64,000 bases of DNA from Apostichopus japonicus (GCF_037975245.1 NC_092579.1:29907666-29971665), one strand, 5' to 3'; positions 23,290 to 39,501 are shown, numbered from the stretch's first letter. Translations and numbers: made by a program. The notes: generated by a model not told the origin, from the sequence alone.

Positions 23290-23526
23290 TCGGCATATGC
23301 TGATAAATTTTAATGTAAAAGGATGAACTATTAAGTCGAATTTCCGTCTGGACATTGTATAGCTCTATTAGCTCATAAGATGTGACCCTGACTGGCCGTG
23401 TGAGTTATTTTTGTAGTTAAAATGCAAAGATTCAAGATTTTTATAGTGTCTATATCTCCATCTGAAATACCATGGAAAATAATTACGCTCCTCGTATTCC
23501 GTCACTCTCCATTTTTTTGCACTAGT

Positions 23527-24112
23527 GCGTTATATCTGCAGTTGTCAATGAGTCATTTTCAGCGCGTTATATCTGAAGTTGTCAATGAGTCATTTTCAGC
23601 GCGTTATATCTGAAGTTGTCAATAAGTCATTTTCAGCGCGTTATATCTGAAGTTGTCAATGAGTCATTTTCAGCGCGTTATATCTGAAGTTGTCAATGAG
23701 TCATTTTCAGCGCGTTATATCTGAAGTTGTCAATGAGTCATTTTCAGCGCGTTATATCTGAAGTTGTCAATGAGTCATTTTCAGTGCGTTATATCTGAAG
23801 TTGTCAATGAGTCATTTTCAGTGCGTTATATCTGAAGTTGTCAATGAGTCATTTTCAGTGCGTTATATCTGAAGTTGTCAATGAGTCATTTTCAGTGCGT
23901 TATATCTGAAGTTGTCAATGAGTCATTTTCAGTGCGTTATATCTGAAGTTGTCAATGAGTCATTTTCAGTGCGTTATATCTGAAGTTGTCAATGAGTCAT
24001 TTTCAGTGCGTTATATCTGAAGTTGTCAATGAGTCATTTTCAGTGCGTTATATCTGAAGTTGTCAATGAGTCATTTTCAGTGCGTTATATCTGAAGTTGT
24101 CAATGAGTCATT
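23527..24112. repeat. 37-bp satellite, about 16 units
   Basis: Unit begins GCGTTATATCTGAAGTTG and ends GTCATTTTCAG plus C or T. Units 1-6 end in C and units 7-15 end in T, so variants are grouped in blocks. The last unit is partial. It produces chance reading frames on the plus strand. Confidence 0.95.
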
Positions 24113-24170
24113 TTTATCACCATTTATTCAACTTCAGTAGAGGGATTGAACTTATTCAAATCGTTGTGGC

Positions 24171-24198
24171 TATTCGCACGAACGTAATCGTGCGAATA
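24171..24198. repeat. Perfect palindrome TATTCGCACGA
   Basis: 11-bp arms TATTCGCACGA and TCGTGCGAATA with a 6-nt spacer. The right arm motif (TTCGTGCGAATA) recurs at about 24,766, 24,839 and 24,905. Confidence 0.8.
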
Positions 24199-24757
24199 CA
24201 ATTGACTATTTGCACACATGTAACTTGATCAATCAGCGCTTGTGGTTGATGTAACCAATGAACTGTCCTGATATGTGCTGGCCGGGAGGGGTGAGGACAT
24301 CGATGGACAATACCACAGCAGTGCATGACAATGGAACAGGAATTTGATAACTATGGGGCTTGCCAGGGTTATGTTCAAAAGGATATCTGCGGATACTTTA
24401 TCTATTTTTGTAATGAAGGATTCAAAAACCGTTGAAGCAGCAAACAAGCGACTAGATGAATTAAATTCATCATATTCCTTACGCATTTTAAGAAAGTTTG
24501 CAACAAATCTTTTCTGAAATATTCCAACAAAATCTTTAAGTATTACTCCGAATTTTCCCAGAATTGATCACATCTCTGATTTCTCTCATATTTTACAGAT
24601 TTGGCTATTGATTTTGAAAAAGATAACCATTTTTTGAGAATCAGCAAATTTTCATCGACCAAAATCTTGAGGGACGGGGGGGGCGAGGGGGGCGAATCGA
24701 CCGTGCACACCCAGCACTGGTGTTGGGGCCATGGTTTACCTTCCCCGCCTACTCAAT

Positions 24758-24982
24758 ACGAACACGTTCGTGCGAATATAAATGTTTATTGGCAGTGCTT
24801 TTCTAATCACTACATGTCTACTTATACCTACAAACACGTTCGTGCGAATAACAATCCTAGTAGTACGCCTTCGTGTGTAAAGTCACTGTCTATAAGCACG
24901 AGCATGTTCGTGCGAATATCGATGCTTATTGGTAAGTCAACGCAACAATAACGGTTGTTATTGGCACGTTCACGTGCCAATA
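24758..24982. repeat. Three TTCGTGCGAATA motifs and a second palindrome
   Basis: CGTTCGTGCGAATA-type motifs stand about 70 bp apart, then a perfect palindrome with 11-bp arms TATTGGCACGT / ACGTGCCAATA and a 2-nt centre (24,959-24,982, containing CACGTG-like cores). The function is unknown; it may be a degraded element end or a protein-binding cluster. Confidence 0.6.
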
Positions 24983-25868
24983 GACACGACCTATTCAAAT
25001 ATTGGAAATGGCATTAAACTCCAGCAAATTTTGATTACCAAAAAACAAAAATGTATGACATGCAATTAAATGCAAGCATTAACTCAAATTGTTTGAATTC
25101 CGTCCTTCGCACTGATAAGGTTTCGTTGTCATAGCAACATGCAACATCTTAACTTTGTTTTGATTGGTTCATTTTGTTGTACACTCATCACTTCTTAATG
25201 CATCTTACCTTGAAAATGTGCAGCTGCAAGTCCGTCCCCTATATCATTCATTGTAATCACTCAAATGACTAATACTAGGTTACTCGCTCGTATACTTTGA
25301 ACTGTCGCGTATGGAGATACCATTGTCCTTCATTATACAGTATTCAGTTTCTTTTATCGATAACGAGGAAAATTTAACGTACACATGACGTCATGCAAAG
25401 ACCGGCGGGGATTCGCCGACTTTTTTTTATATAAAGGAGGGGTACATGCTCCGGGGAAAAATCATAAAACAAAACAGTTTTGGTTACATATAACCAAAGA
25501 TTTATTTAAGTGATGCCCCGTAATTTTACCGTGCGTTACTCACAGGATTAATCACGGTCAGCTGACCTGAATGGACCAATAGGATTTAGGAATCTTTACT
25601 AAGTATGAATGAATATACTATAATACGCATAAAAGTGCTTCGTTAAAGATCAAGTTCATAATATTGTAATGGGGAAAAAAGAGATGAACAAATATTTATT
25701 TGGAAACTTCAAGATCAGATCACGAATCGTATCACTCATCGATCATCCATTACACACGATGAGACGTTTGCTCCTGTTTTTCGATAGGTACGACTTATGT
25801 ACATTACTTAATTACATGATATGTAAGATTTTAGTTCAACAAAAAGTACTCTAGTTTTGACTTTCAGA

Positions 25869-25941
25869 AACGTCTCACGAACCCCCTGGGATGGACTCAC
25901 ATACCCCTTGGGGTTCATGCACCCCAGTTAGGGAACCCCTG
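25869..25941 (-). mobile_element. Terminal fragment of a hAT (Charlie-like) element
   Basis: On the minus strand it begins CAGGGGTTCCCTAACTGGGG, resembling the CAGnGGTTCyCAAACT ends of Charlie-type hAT elements. Only one end is recognisable. Confidence 0.4.
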
Positions 25942-26069
25942 GTCTACAGCATATCAAAAGCAATGTGCCTAAAGTCGTTCTATAATGAACGTTTTGGAAT
26001 ATCTCAAGTAGCGCCACAGAGTGACTTTCATTGCTGAAGTTAAGTAGAGGTTATAGTGTTTTTTCCAGT

Positions 26070-26201
26070 GGCGTAGGGAGGTACTTGAAAAGGGGGTTTT
26101 GTGACTTGCGAAGCGGGGGGGGGGGGCGGAATGATACTTCCGCCCCCATATTTTTCACTGGGGGGGGGGCTGGCGCCCCAGCCCCCGGTTCCTACGCCCT
26201 T
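26070..26201. mobile_element. G-rich MITE, TGGCGTAGG family, copy 2
   Basis: 132 bp from CAGTGGCGTAGGGAGG to the complement of CAAGGGCGTAGGAACCG. The internal GGCGGAATGATACTTCCGCC block matches the copy at 16,865. No clear target duplication. Confidence 0.6.
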
Positions 26202-26294
26202 GGGTATTTCTAAGTCTGTAATTTGCAGATCACTATCGAAGACAGAAAACAATGTTTGTATGTGTGAATGTGCGTGTGTGCACTTGTTTTTCAT

Positions 26295-26710
26295 TTAGTT
26301 GTAGTAGCAGCTGTAGTAGTAGTTATAGTAGTAGTAGTAATTATAGTAGTAGCAATAGTAGCGGCAGTTTCAGTACCAGTTATAGTAGCAGTAGTAGTAG
26401 CAGTATCAATAGTTGTGGCAGGTTAGTTGTAGTAGTAGTTATAACAGCTAGTAATTATAGCATATTAGAGGTAGTAGGCTTAGTGGAAATAGTAGAAGTT
26501 GTATTATTAGTATTGGTAATTGCAGTATTAGTGATGGTGGCAGCAGTGTCAATAGAAGAAGCTGCAGTCGTAGCAGTTTAAGTAGTAGTACTAGTAGTAG
26601 AGTATTATAGGTACAGTAGTAGTCGTAGTAGTAGCAGTAGTAGCAGTGGTAGTAGTAGTAGCTGTAGTCGTAGTAGTAGTAGTAGTAGTATAGGCACAGT
26701 AGTAGTAGTA
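26295..26710. repeat. Interrupted TAG/AGT trinucleotide array
   Basis: About 400 bp of degenerate AGT, AGC and GTA triplets. It encodes runs of Ser or Val in open frames, an effect of composition. No link to a gene is seen. Confidence 0.85.
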
Positions 26711-29470
26711 GGGGTCTTGTCTAGGTCCAGATTTGGATCTAGAAGAATGCTTTTCGCCAAAAATTTGTATTGATTCTATTGTGGTTGTTGGTGCTTTTTA
26801 ACTCAAAGCTGTCACAGAAGTTCGCAACCTTGGAGTATGGCTCCATGAAAACTTACAGTTAGATTTTCTTATCTGTGAAATTCTCTTCCTACTGATCTCA
26901 AAATGTAATCTCGGTTGGTCGTTTTTGTAAACTTAAAATTTTGTTTTTCTTTTAAGCAAAAAGCTAGCTTTTGAATATCTAATCTGCTCTGTTTTCTTTT
27001 TGTATCTTTTATGAGATTTATTCATTTTGCTTCTCTTTATTTCTTCTTTGATTGTACAATGCTACATAATTTGTAATTTATATTTATTATTATTATTATA
27101 ATCATATACGTGGGTGTGTTTGTTTATGTGCGTAGGTTTGGTTGAACTTTAGAAGTGCCCGATAGACTTTGAACGTGCTGGGATTTTTTATTTACCTGGC
27201 TGTTAAAACTGTCACACCCGTGCATAGCATATGTGCCTTATCCATATCTAAGAAAAGCTTTCGCAACTTGTGGTTGACCCCCCTGGCAGATGGATGCATT
27301 GCACTCAGTAATTCTTTGAATTTTTAATGTTAGTGCAAGAACAATGGCATCTTTTGTTTCTCATTGCTAAAGCTTGTATACAAACGTACCTTAATTTATA
27401 CAAAGTTTCACCACCAGACCACCCACATAAGAGTCGTCTCCAATGAGCCAATGCAGCCTGGACGTAGCTACATGGCCGTAGGGTGTCTCACCCCCCCCCC
27501 TCGCCCCCAACCCCCAGTTATTGATTTAAATCTTCGATAGTTGGGAAATCGGTGGTCAAAAACATGACATTTGGAAAAGTCAATGTATGCAACATCTCTT
27601 AGCTGATCGTATGTTTGATTTATATTTGATTTTAAACTATACGTAATACATTCCATTGGGCTTAGTGGCCTGCTGATGAAAAACTGCTACTATCGATCTA
27701 ATCGTCGATGAATGCTACAGGTATACAACCATTATCATGGGTCTGTTTCGACTGGGATTTGCATAACCCAACTGGTCCTACATGCAACTAATGGCAAGTT
27801 CAAATTTAAATATTTTACGTATCCCTTGGCAACATTGATGTCGAACGAGCACAAGAAACGACACAAACGATTCGAAAATACATAATAAATATATATTATA
27901 TAGTACTGCTATAACTGCATATTGAAAACAGCCGCGCGTGGGTAATTTGTAAATTGCAATGCGGTTATAAGAAAAAGATATGATATTTTTAAAACAAACA
28001 AAATGAGATTAAATAAGAAAGAAATATGAATGAAAGGGGCACAGAGTAAAAGCAAAGCTGCAGCAATATTAGGTAGATACCAGCATTACATTGTTCCAAT
28101 AAGGTGAAAACTGGAAAATTGTTTGAAAAATTGTGGGGAACGAAGCCAAAACCTTGGATAGTATCAACTATTCAAACAATTCATCTTAATCTTTTCAACA
28201 TTTTATCTTACGTTCGTCTTTCAGCGCATTGGCCAAAGCACACTTTCATACTTAACAATAACATACTTTCATACATACCAAAACATGCTTTCAAATTATT
28301 CATATCATACAACTGTTCTACCTACAATTGTTCTACAAGGTATTTTCCACATGTCCAACAGTCTATGTAACCGTCAATATGGCATAAGGAAGTAAGATTT
28401 ATAAATTGGAAGTCAATTTAAAATAACTTGGACATTTCGAGATATTCGTTAATCAAATTTTGTAATTCCAGGGAAGACATGTAGTGAAATAAAAGATACT
28501 CAAATCTGTCGGCCACAAATTTTTAAAATTAAATGTATTATGCATTCTTTTGAATTTCGCAGCCACCTGTGTTTCATCAGAGCAATATTTTATATCTTTA
28601 CACTGTTTTCATCATATAAATTATAAAACTAAACTAAAACTAATCATAATAATATAATATTTATTTTTCATGAACTTTGATGAATCATCATTGTAATGTC
28701 ATCATGCATTTTTCTTTGGTATTACCTTGAACAATAGTTTGTTTGAGCACTTAACAATAAGCCTTTGTTTACTCGTTTTCCATCATTGTGCGTCCACCCA
28801 TGACTCGTAGTCATTGTTTTATATAAATATGTCATCAGCATTGTTGAATTAAATCCCACAAAATGTTTACCAAATGATTCCAAGAAATGTTTACTGTAAT
28901 TTGTACAAACTCACTTATGATGTATGCTTAATTTGTACACAATCACTTATAATGCCTGCGTGTGAAATCGTTCGGCATTGACATGTGATGAGTTTTCATT
29001 TCTCTGGTGTATTGCTTCAAAATATTTATAACTTACGTTTGTACTATCGAAAAAGAATTTAAAAAAAATTAAATAAATATTAATAAAAAACATGACATAA
29101 CATCAAATTCACCACAGAAATTCAGATTATGTCATTGCAAAAGTAATACTAAGGGATATATTTGGTTTCTATTTTTCTGATTAAAATTAAGTTATCTATC
29201 TCATAATGCATGTTTCTCGTTTCTTTTCTTATTCTTCTTCTTTGGTATTTACTACATCTTTGGTCAAAAAAAGGTTCTGGTGTACTACTTTGCTAGATCA
29301 TTGCTACTCGACAATGAATCATTGGGTTTTGGTTTAAATTTTATAATTACCTTACCTGCTAAGGTCTTCAATAAAGACACGCTTACCTTATCCCAACAAT
29401 CAGTAGCTTTGAAAAAAAAAAAAATAGTTTGCTCTTTCCTGCTATCCTATACCACAATGCATGAATTACG
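26711..29470. other. Gene-free AT-rich stretch
   Basis: No conserved reading frame, tRNA or transposon ends recognised. A C-run at 27,490 lies next to a GGACGTAGC motif and may be a MITE end. Confidence 0.4.
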
Positions 29471-29474
29471 TCAT

Positions 29475-30030
29475 GGCTAAGGGATACTGATCTTTATGAT
29501 CTTTTATGTTTCCTCATCTCATCTTTTGTTATCATTTTTCTATTGTCTGTTAACAAAGACACTCTTTTACATTAATACTAAATCTGGCTGGCTATAAGAC
29601 ATACTGATCATGATCTTTTGTTTACCCTTATCTCATCTTTTGTTACCTTTTATCTATTGTCATGTTCTTTGGTTTGGCCCTGCCTCTTCTTTTGTTATCA
29701 TTTATCTATTGTCTTTTAACAAGGACACTCTTTTACATTAATACTTAATCTGGCTGGCTATAATAGATACTGATCATGATCTTTTGTTTACCCTTATCTC
29801 ATCTTTTGTTATCATTTATCTATTGTCATGTTCTTTCGTTTGGCCCTGCCTCTTCTTTTTTTCTTATCATTTATCTATTTTCATTTTAAGAAAGACACTC
29901 TTTTACATGAATACAAACTCTGGCTGGCTATAAGGGATACTGATCATGCTCGTTCGTTTGCCCCTGGTCTCTTCTTTCTTTTGTTATCATTTATCTATTG
30001 TCTTTTAACAAGACATTTTTGTACGGTACA
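29475..30030. repeat. Diverged tandem repeat, 156-170 bp units, about 3.5 copies
   Basis: GACACTCTTTTACAT recurs at 29,568, 29,724 and 29,894 with shared surroundings (TCTGGCTGGCTATAA, ATACTGATCATG, TTATCATTTATCTATTGTC). No coding meaning seen. Confidence 0.8.
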
Positions 30031-31029
30031 TCCTGATATTCCTGTTTCTCAGAGGTAATTTAAATCAATTTAAATGGAGGACTGAAGCGATTTCTAACTT
30101 ATAAAAGCCACTTGTGATAATTTCATCAACTGAATGTAAGTTTAGTAATTATGGAGAGAACACACTGTATAAGGAACAAGGTTTGGAAATGCATTCCATA
30201 GAAAACTGGCTGAAGGTCACAGAAGTGTCAGATATGCCAAATTTCCCAACAACATACATGTAATAGTATATCTCTGGTCTCTAAGATGGTTGAAAATATC
30301 TGTCAAGGCGACCTGGTGTCTTATCGAATGTACTCCCAGTATCAAATAAGCATGAAATGGTTGTTTGAAAGTTGTCCGAAGGCTACATCAGACAGTCAGT
30401 AACTTTATACGTGGTAGTAGAGAAATATGGTGGCGCTATGCCGATTTGAGAGTGATACAAGCAGATGCACAGGTACAGTTGCTCAATATAGCACATAGCA
30501 CTACCGTATGGGCATGATATTCAGAAACGGTCTGAGCGTGTTGAGGGGTCTTAAATATAATTGAAAGCAGACACCATGTAAACTTGACAACTTTTCGTTG
30601 CACACGGGGTGAGTGTAAATGTTTTGAAATTTCCTCGGTTTAGCATTGAGCATTCAGACTCTATTGACTAGGAGTGCATTATCAGTACAAAATATTTCTT
30701 CTTTGGGCCATTCTATTTTGAAAGGTTTGAAACCAAATGGATGCCTCTTTTGGAAAGAACCTTGTATGAAAAAGGAGTTATTATGATATTGTAATAAAGT
30801 GTTAAACTGTTGCTTTAGTTTGTTTTCTTTCTAACTACTTAAGAAAGCACATTGTGTTTAAATTTTCAAACCTGCAGCCTCCATGGTACAGTACACAAAA
30901 TTTCTTTTCTAAGAAGCTCAACTCGGAACATAACATTTTCAGCTGCCTGCTTGCATGTGTTACTCTCGTAGAATCCATACGAGATGCAAACATCCTCATC
31001 TACATTTCTTAGTCCTTCCACCTTTGACC
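30031..31029. other. Gene-free stretch
   Basis: Nothing recognisable. It should contain the 3' untranslated region of the minus-strand gene that ends at 31,030, but no clear AATAAA on that strand was found. Confidence 0.35.
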
Positions 31030-31668
31030 TCAACCACTCTGGACGGCTTCCTCATAGCTGGGAGGCGGATAAGGAAACATGGAATCCTCAACATTTGAGT
31101 TCATGGAAGACAGAGGGGTATGGACGAGCATTGGACTTCTCGCTGACCCTACAGTTGCTGGTGACGATGGACTAGGACTGATTAAACCAGAAGGGATGGG
31201 TAACGGGCTGTATGCAGGCGGGGGCCCCACGATACCCACTTGTCCACCGCAAGGGCCCGTCGTCCTATAGCTGACACAACCCCCCTGGTGGTGTCTTTTC
31301 CTATTAATCTTGAGGCAAATAGTCCAACCCATGACCAATAGCAATAATCCACCAATGACAGCTGCAACACCAACACCCACAAGTAGTTGTTTCCCATGCC
31401 CTCCGATTAGCATAATCAAGCCCGACATAAGCATAAAGCCACCTAGGGCAATGACGATTAAACCAGCAGTGGTCAAGCTACTCTTACTGTGGATCACACC
31501 AAGGTTTCCCCTGTTCCCCGGAATCGATCGACTGGTGTTGACTGAATTCGATGGGTGATCGGCAGAGGGTTGTCTGTCAGATGGCCCACTGTTAACAGCA
31601 GATCCCCTTCCAGCGTGTGACCTCTCCTCAGTTTGGCCGGTCAAGCGATATAGATTTGGAAGAGTCAT
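31030..31668 (-). CDS. Two-pass membrane protein with PPxY motifs
   Basis: Intact single-exon frame of 212 residues. Start: the ATG at 31,668 is the first that opens this frame; an ATG just upstream hits a stop after three codons. Layout: Ser/Arg/Asn-rich N-terminal segment (1-64), hydrophobic helix (about 65-90, TTAGLIVIALGGFMLMSGLI), short loop, second helix (about 95-119), basic NRKRHH stop-transfer, then a Pro/Ser-rich tail with PPAY (150-153) and PPSY (202-205, followed by EEA). Small tetraspan-like or TMEM51/TMEM171-like proteins share two helices plus PPxY tails, and PPxY recruits WW domains such as those of NEDD4 ligases. The family is not firmly identified. Base composition is clearly richer in GC than its surroundings, supporting a real gene. 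Upstream noncoding exons may exist. Confidence 0.75.
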   Translation of the reverse strand: MTLPNLYRLTGQTEERSHAGRGSAVNSGPSDRQPSADHPSNSVNTSRSIPGNRGNLGVIHSKSSLTTAGLIVIALGGFMLMSGLIMLIGGHGKQLLVGVGVAAVIGGLLLLVMGWTICLKINRKRHHQGGCVSYRTTGPCGGQVGIVGPPPAYSPLPIPSGLISPSPSSPATVGSARSPMLVHTPLSSMNSNVEDSMFPYPPPSYEEAVQSG

Positions 31669-33590
31669 GACGGCTCCGAAGGATGAAAGTCATTTTCTTG
31701 TCATGCTGGATAGATCCTTCAAGCAGTTCTAACAACAAGAGAGAGAGAGGGGGTGTAAAATCATCATTACTATGATTGGTGAGGACCAAAGAAATAAAAT
31801 ACCCTTTTTACCGAAAATTTTGTAATATGCTGCGGTAAAAGACAAGACAAATTCACCCTGATTTTACCTGCAAAGTAAGCTAAGCCTCCACATATATGTT
31901 ATAACAGGCCTGGTGAGGAGGGGGGGGGGGGTTGGGAATATTCATAGTTGTTTTAGAAAACCTTTTAAGCAGCTTTTCTTGTTATTTTAAAGTTGTGAGA
32001 TTAATGCAACAAAATGGTCAACAGGAAAGGAAGTTTGTGCTAAGAACAGTTGTAAATTATGTAGAACTAAAAAATAATTCTTGTTATCACCAGACACTTC
32101 TCCTACTGGGGGGGGGGGGGGGAGGTATCTACGGTACCATATATACATGTATGTTTCTTTATCATCTATGAAACTAAGGCCAGAAAACTACTTACATATT
32201 TCTGGTTCCTAACTTTATATTCTACTCTTTCTTTACTGTTTAGGAATGTAGACAATAAACTTGGTACTTGAGTTCAAATAAGAGGCACAAATGTCTGTGC
32301 TCTTTATATATACATTTGCAAGCTTACCATATCTGTCTACAACTAGGGTCAAACCTCAAGTCATCATAGCTCTTACGCTCCCAGAGTTTTCTCACTATGT
32401 GCCTTCAAAAGAGATGGAGAAATTCTCATTACATTGATTACACTATCTCAAATGTATCACATATGTTTGTATGTCAAAGGTGTTTCCCACATACATACTG
32501 ATTTACCTGGGATCTCCCTTACCTGGGATCTAATTGAACACATGTTCTTACCTGCAGTAAGAATTTTAAAAAGTTCACTTCATTTTCCATACAATTACTT
32601 TTACATGGCCTAAATCATTTTATGGGTAGGCTACCTTGTAAAACCTAACAATGTTTTCTATATTTGTTGGATTTTGCCCAATTCTGTTTTGCTTCCATAA
32701 CCTCCTGACATGGAAAACTATTAGTCGCGCTTATTTTGTGAAAGACTAGAAGGCAAGTCTGTTTTTGTTTTACTTAATCTAGCCTAAAATAAGGGCCTAA
32801 CGTTAGACCTAGCCTAGGCTGTTACTGTGTAAGTGTTAAGCCTAGTGGCCCTGTTGCAAACTAAACATTCCTGCATTACAGTTATGATGATGCCTTTGCT
32901 ACACCTAGCTGCGAGGTTTGTTAATTAGCATGTAGTCTGTTCGAGTCCGAGCACAGGCCTAACAAGTAATGTAAGTAGTAGTACAACTTCAAAGCCAATT
33001 CAAATCTTACATTACAACTTGTTTAGCCTACTCTAGGACTTGCTTACAGGCATAGGACTAGTTGTTTATAGTACAGTGTGTCAGGGTATCAATGGCCTAA
33101 GATTAGCTTACCTATACAAAAATGATAAAAGTGACATTGCTGCTCAGTTCTTACGGTCATTTCGATAGCTAATTAATGAATTTTTCAGTCAACGGCGGAT
33201 CTTGGAGACACAGCTGGTGCAGACACCTACGTACTTCCCTGTGTTTTTGTGTATTGTCTCTATTATTACTTGTTTACTTTTTTCTTTTCAGTTGACAGAT
33301 CAAGGTACCGCGCCTGACCAATGTTAGGGTCCTGAAAATTTCTAGAAGAGAATGACTAGGATAAAATTAAGCATAGTTGACACTGACCATTGCGTACATG
33401 CGTCTTGGATTTTTCAACCAGGCTTACACTTGTGAATGTGTAGCAGGAGGTGTTCAGTTGTCATATTTAGGTGGAAAGCAAATATGATTCTGTGAAAGTT
33501 CTGATAAAATGTACGTTTTTCCTTACTGTTGATTGTGATGTAAATGCCGAATTCTTAGATCAAGCAACACGTATAAGCTTTCAACGTTCA
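31669..33590. other. Gene-free stretch upstream of the minus-strand gene
   Basis: Likely promoter and untranslated exons of the gene at 31,030-31,668, but no specific signal can be named. It contains a short GA tract (31,738), two G-runs (31,919, 32,109) and clustered AGCCTA-type motifs (32,770-33,110). Confidence 0.4.
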
Positions 33591-33591
33591 T

Positions 33592-34690
33592 GGGCGCCCG
33601 CAGAAACCTTTACTTTCGGGAGGGGGAGGGACAGGGTGACGGGGCAGAGTTTTAATTGACTTATTGGCATATTGAGTAATCATCATAGGCCATGTCCTCC
33701 GGCTATTGCTATCGTCAGTCGGGGGTAAGGGGGTCAGTCGGGGGATCTTTGCGTTCATGTAGCACGGGAAGAATTAGACCATTACTACGGGTGTACCTTG
33801 CCTCTCCCGCCACCTGGGGCCCTGTTTCTAAACCTCAAAAGTCAAAACTTTACGTTTAGGGCTACTGTACATATACATAGACCTAATTTAAAGTCTTAAT
33901 ATGCCTCAGTTAATGCACCATTTAAATTCACGTCCAGTTAGTTTTTTTATTTCTGGGGGGGGGGAGGACCACACCCAAAACCCCGCTATTAAAGGGGGTG
34001 AATTTAATGACGCCAGGGCAACCCCTCTTCTTCATAACATCATTCAAATTCATTCACCCGATCTCACCCTCCAAAAAAAGGAATCAGTCGGGGAAATGTT
34101 GAATTTATTATTATTTATTACCACAACCTTCCGATTAAAGCTACTAATATAAGACCTAAATTTTAGTCTAAATATGCCTCAGAATGCGCCATTTCACTAA
34201 AATTTCATAATTTTTCTTGGCAAGGACCCTCAGACAACCCGTATATACATGGCAGAGCTGTCCCTCCCGTTATAAAGTACTTAATTCGCACCTGGACCCC
34301 TCCCCCCCCCCCCCAATCAAGGTTCAGATCGCTACCTAAATCGGTATAGTGAGTGGGGGTGCTGGGGATATCGGAGTTGGTTATTATTTCATGATTAGCA
34401 CAATCCTGCGTTTAGAGCTTACTTATAGACATAGACCATAATAATTATCTAAATAGGCCTCAAGAAGCACCATTTCACGCTTAAACTTTTATTTTTCTGC
34501 ATGAAGACCCCGTAGTTCCCAATGCCCCCCCCCCCCCCACACCACCACCAACCCCCTATACATAGGAGTCGTATGTCAATGAGCCCATTGCAGGCTCCCT
34601 CCTCCATAAAATCCTTCATTCGCCTCTAGCCCTTCCACAAAAATTCAGCCCCCCCCCCCCCTATACCTTAATCAGTCGGTGAAAATAGTC
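33592..34690 (+). repeat. Interspersed repeat with three diverged units of about 270 bp
   Basis: AATATGCCTCAG-like motifs at 33,899, 34,172 and 34,451 are each preceded by ATAGACCTAA-type and followed by TTTATTTTTCT..GGACC and C- or G-runs. The family recurs inverted at 6,545-6,925. It starts near GGGCGCCCGCAGAAACC, a common MITE-like end. No coding frame. Confidence 0.5.
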
Positions 34691-35663
34691 AGTTTGCCTC
34701 CGTTCCTTTGGAGCCATAGTTGTGTAACGCCACCGTATAGTTAATTATAATATAGATTATTTAGAGGAACTTATACGAGTGATCATTGGAAGAACCTCAT
34801 ATAGAGAATATTGGCAGCGCTGCAACTGAGTCATTAATTGTGCTCATAAAGTTCTAAATTAACTCGAATGAAGTTGATGATACGTATATAACAGCCCACG
34901 TATACGGTGTATATATATATATATGTTTTATTTTTAGCCAGAAAATTGTCAGGAGAAACAGACATAAAAGGTGAGTGGTAAATAAATGTCGGGAGTTTGT
35001 TTTGGCTACAATTTTGTATATAGTTTGTATAGTCTGTGCAATATAATTTTTTTTTATATTGAAAATTTCCTCAAATGTTTGCTCGTTCGTCCAGTGTAGT
35101 GAGGGGATCAACGACAACAGCTGAATAAACGCAATCGGAACGGACATACACAATTGTTTAAGCGTGTACGTGTGTGTATATCGTGGGACTGAGCGAATGG
35201 CAGGATGGTCGAAGGATGGATTTGATAAGTGGTGATGATAACCCTAAGGTTTAAAATATTCGGAACGATGGATGCCATGGCAGTAACACGTTATACGACA
35301 TATTGTTGAAGTTGATTTGATTACAGCTGGTTGCTGTTTATAAAGCACCAACGAATTCCGTAATGAAAATGGACTGTATAGTCTTCTAGACGTCTTTTTA
35401 TATGTTCTTTTAAAAAAAGAAATCCTTCTTTTTCTTTCAAATTGTTATCTGCTTGCCTTTTCTTTCCCTTTTTTTAATTTTATTTTTACTTTTCTTTTCA
35501 AAATTTCTGTCTTCCGCGATTCGCCATTTTTTTTTTCATTTTATTCGTTACATTACTTTTTTTTCTAGATTTATCGTTTCTTTTCTCAATTATTTCTTTT
35601 GTTTCACTCTTACCTAACCATTTCAGTTAATACAGTTTGTTTCCGCCTTTTCAATTTGCAGTA
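34691..35663. other. Upstream region of the IgGFc-binding-like gene
   Basis: No gene seen. Pyrimidine-rich from 35,400. Presumably promoter and 5' untranslated sequence, but no core promoter motif can be assigned. Confidence 0.35.
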
Positions 35664-39466
<3,803 letters not shown>

Positions 39467-39495
39467 AAAAAACTGTTCAGTATGCTACAAGATAT

Positions 39496-39501
39496 AATAA
39501 A
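39496..39501 (+). promoter_or_regulatory. Possible polyadenylation signal for the IgGFc-binding-like gene
   Basis: AATAAA 30 nt after the predicted stop codon. Confidence 0.45.

Larger units (their letters stand above)
18008..25400 (+). repeat. Duplication unit 3 of three (sulfotransferase copy 3 with flanks)
   Basis: Matches unit 1 in ordered blocks: 18,008-18,190, 18,213-18,419, 18,570-18,790, then 20,926-23,050. The distal 3' flank is at about 25,150-25,400. A 2.1-kb transposon separates the 5' blocks from exon A, and about 2 kb including a 37-bp satellite separates the gene from its distal flank. Confidence 0.7.

Noticed and set aside
23527-24112. CRISPR-like array
   Set aside because: Direct tandem 37-bp units with no unique spacers in a eukaryotic genome; it is a satellite.
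26252-26581. Ser/Val-rich 109-codon frame
   Set aside because: Trinucleotide array without conserved start or context.
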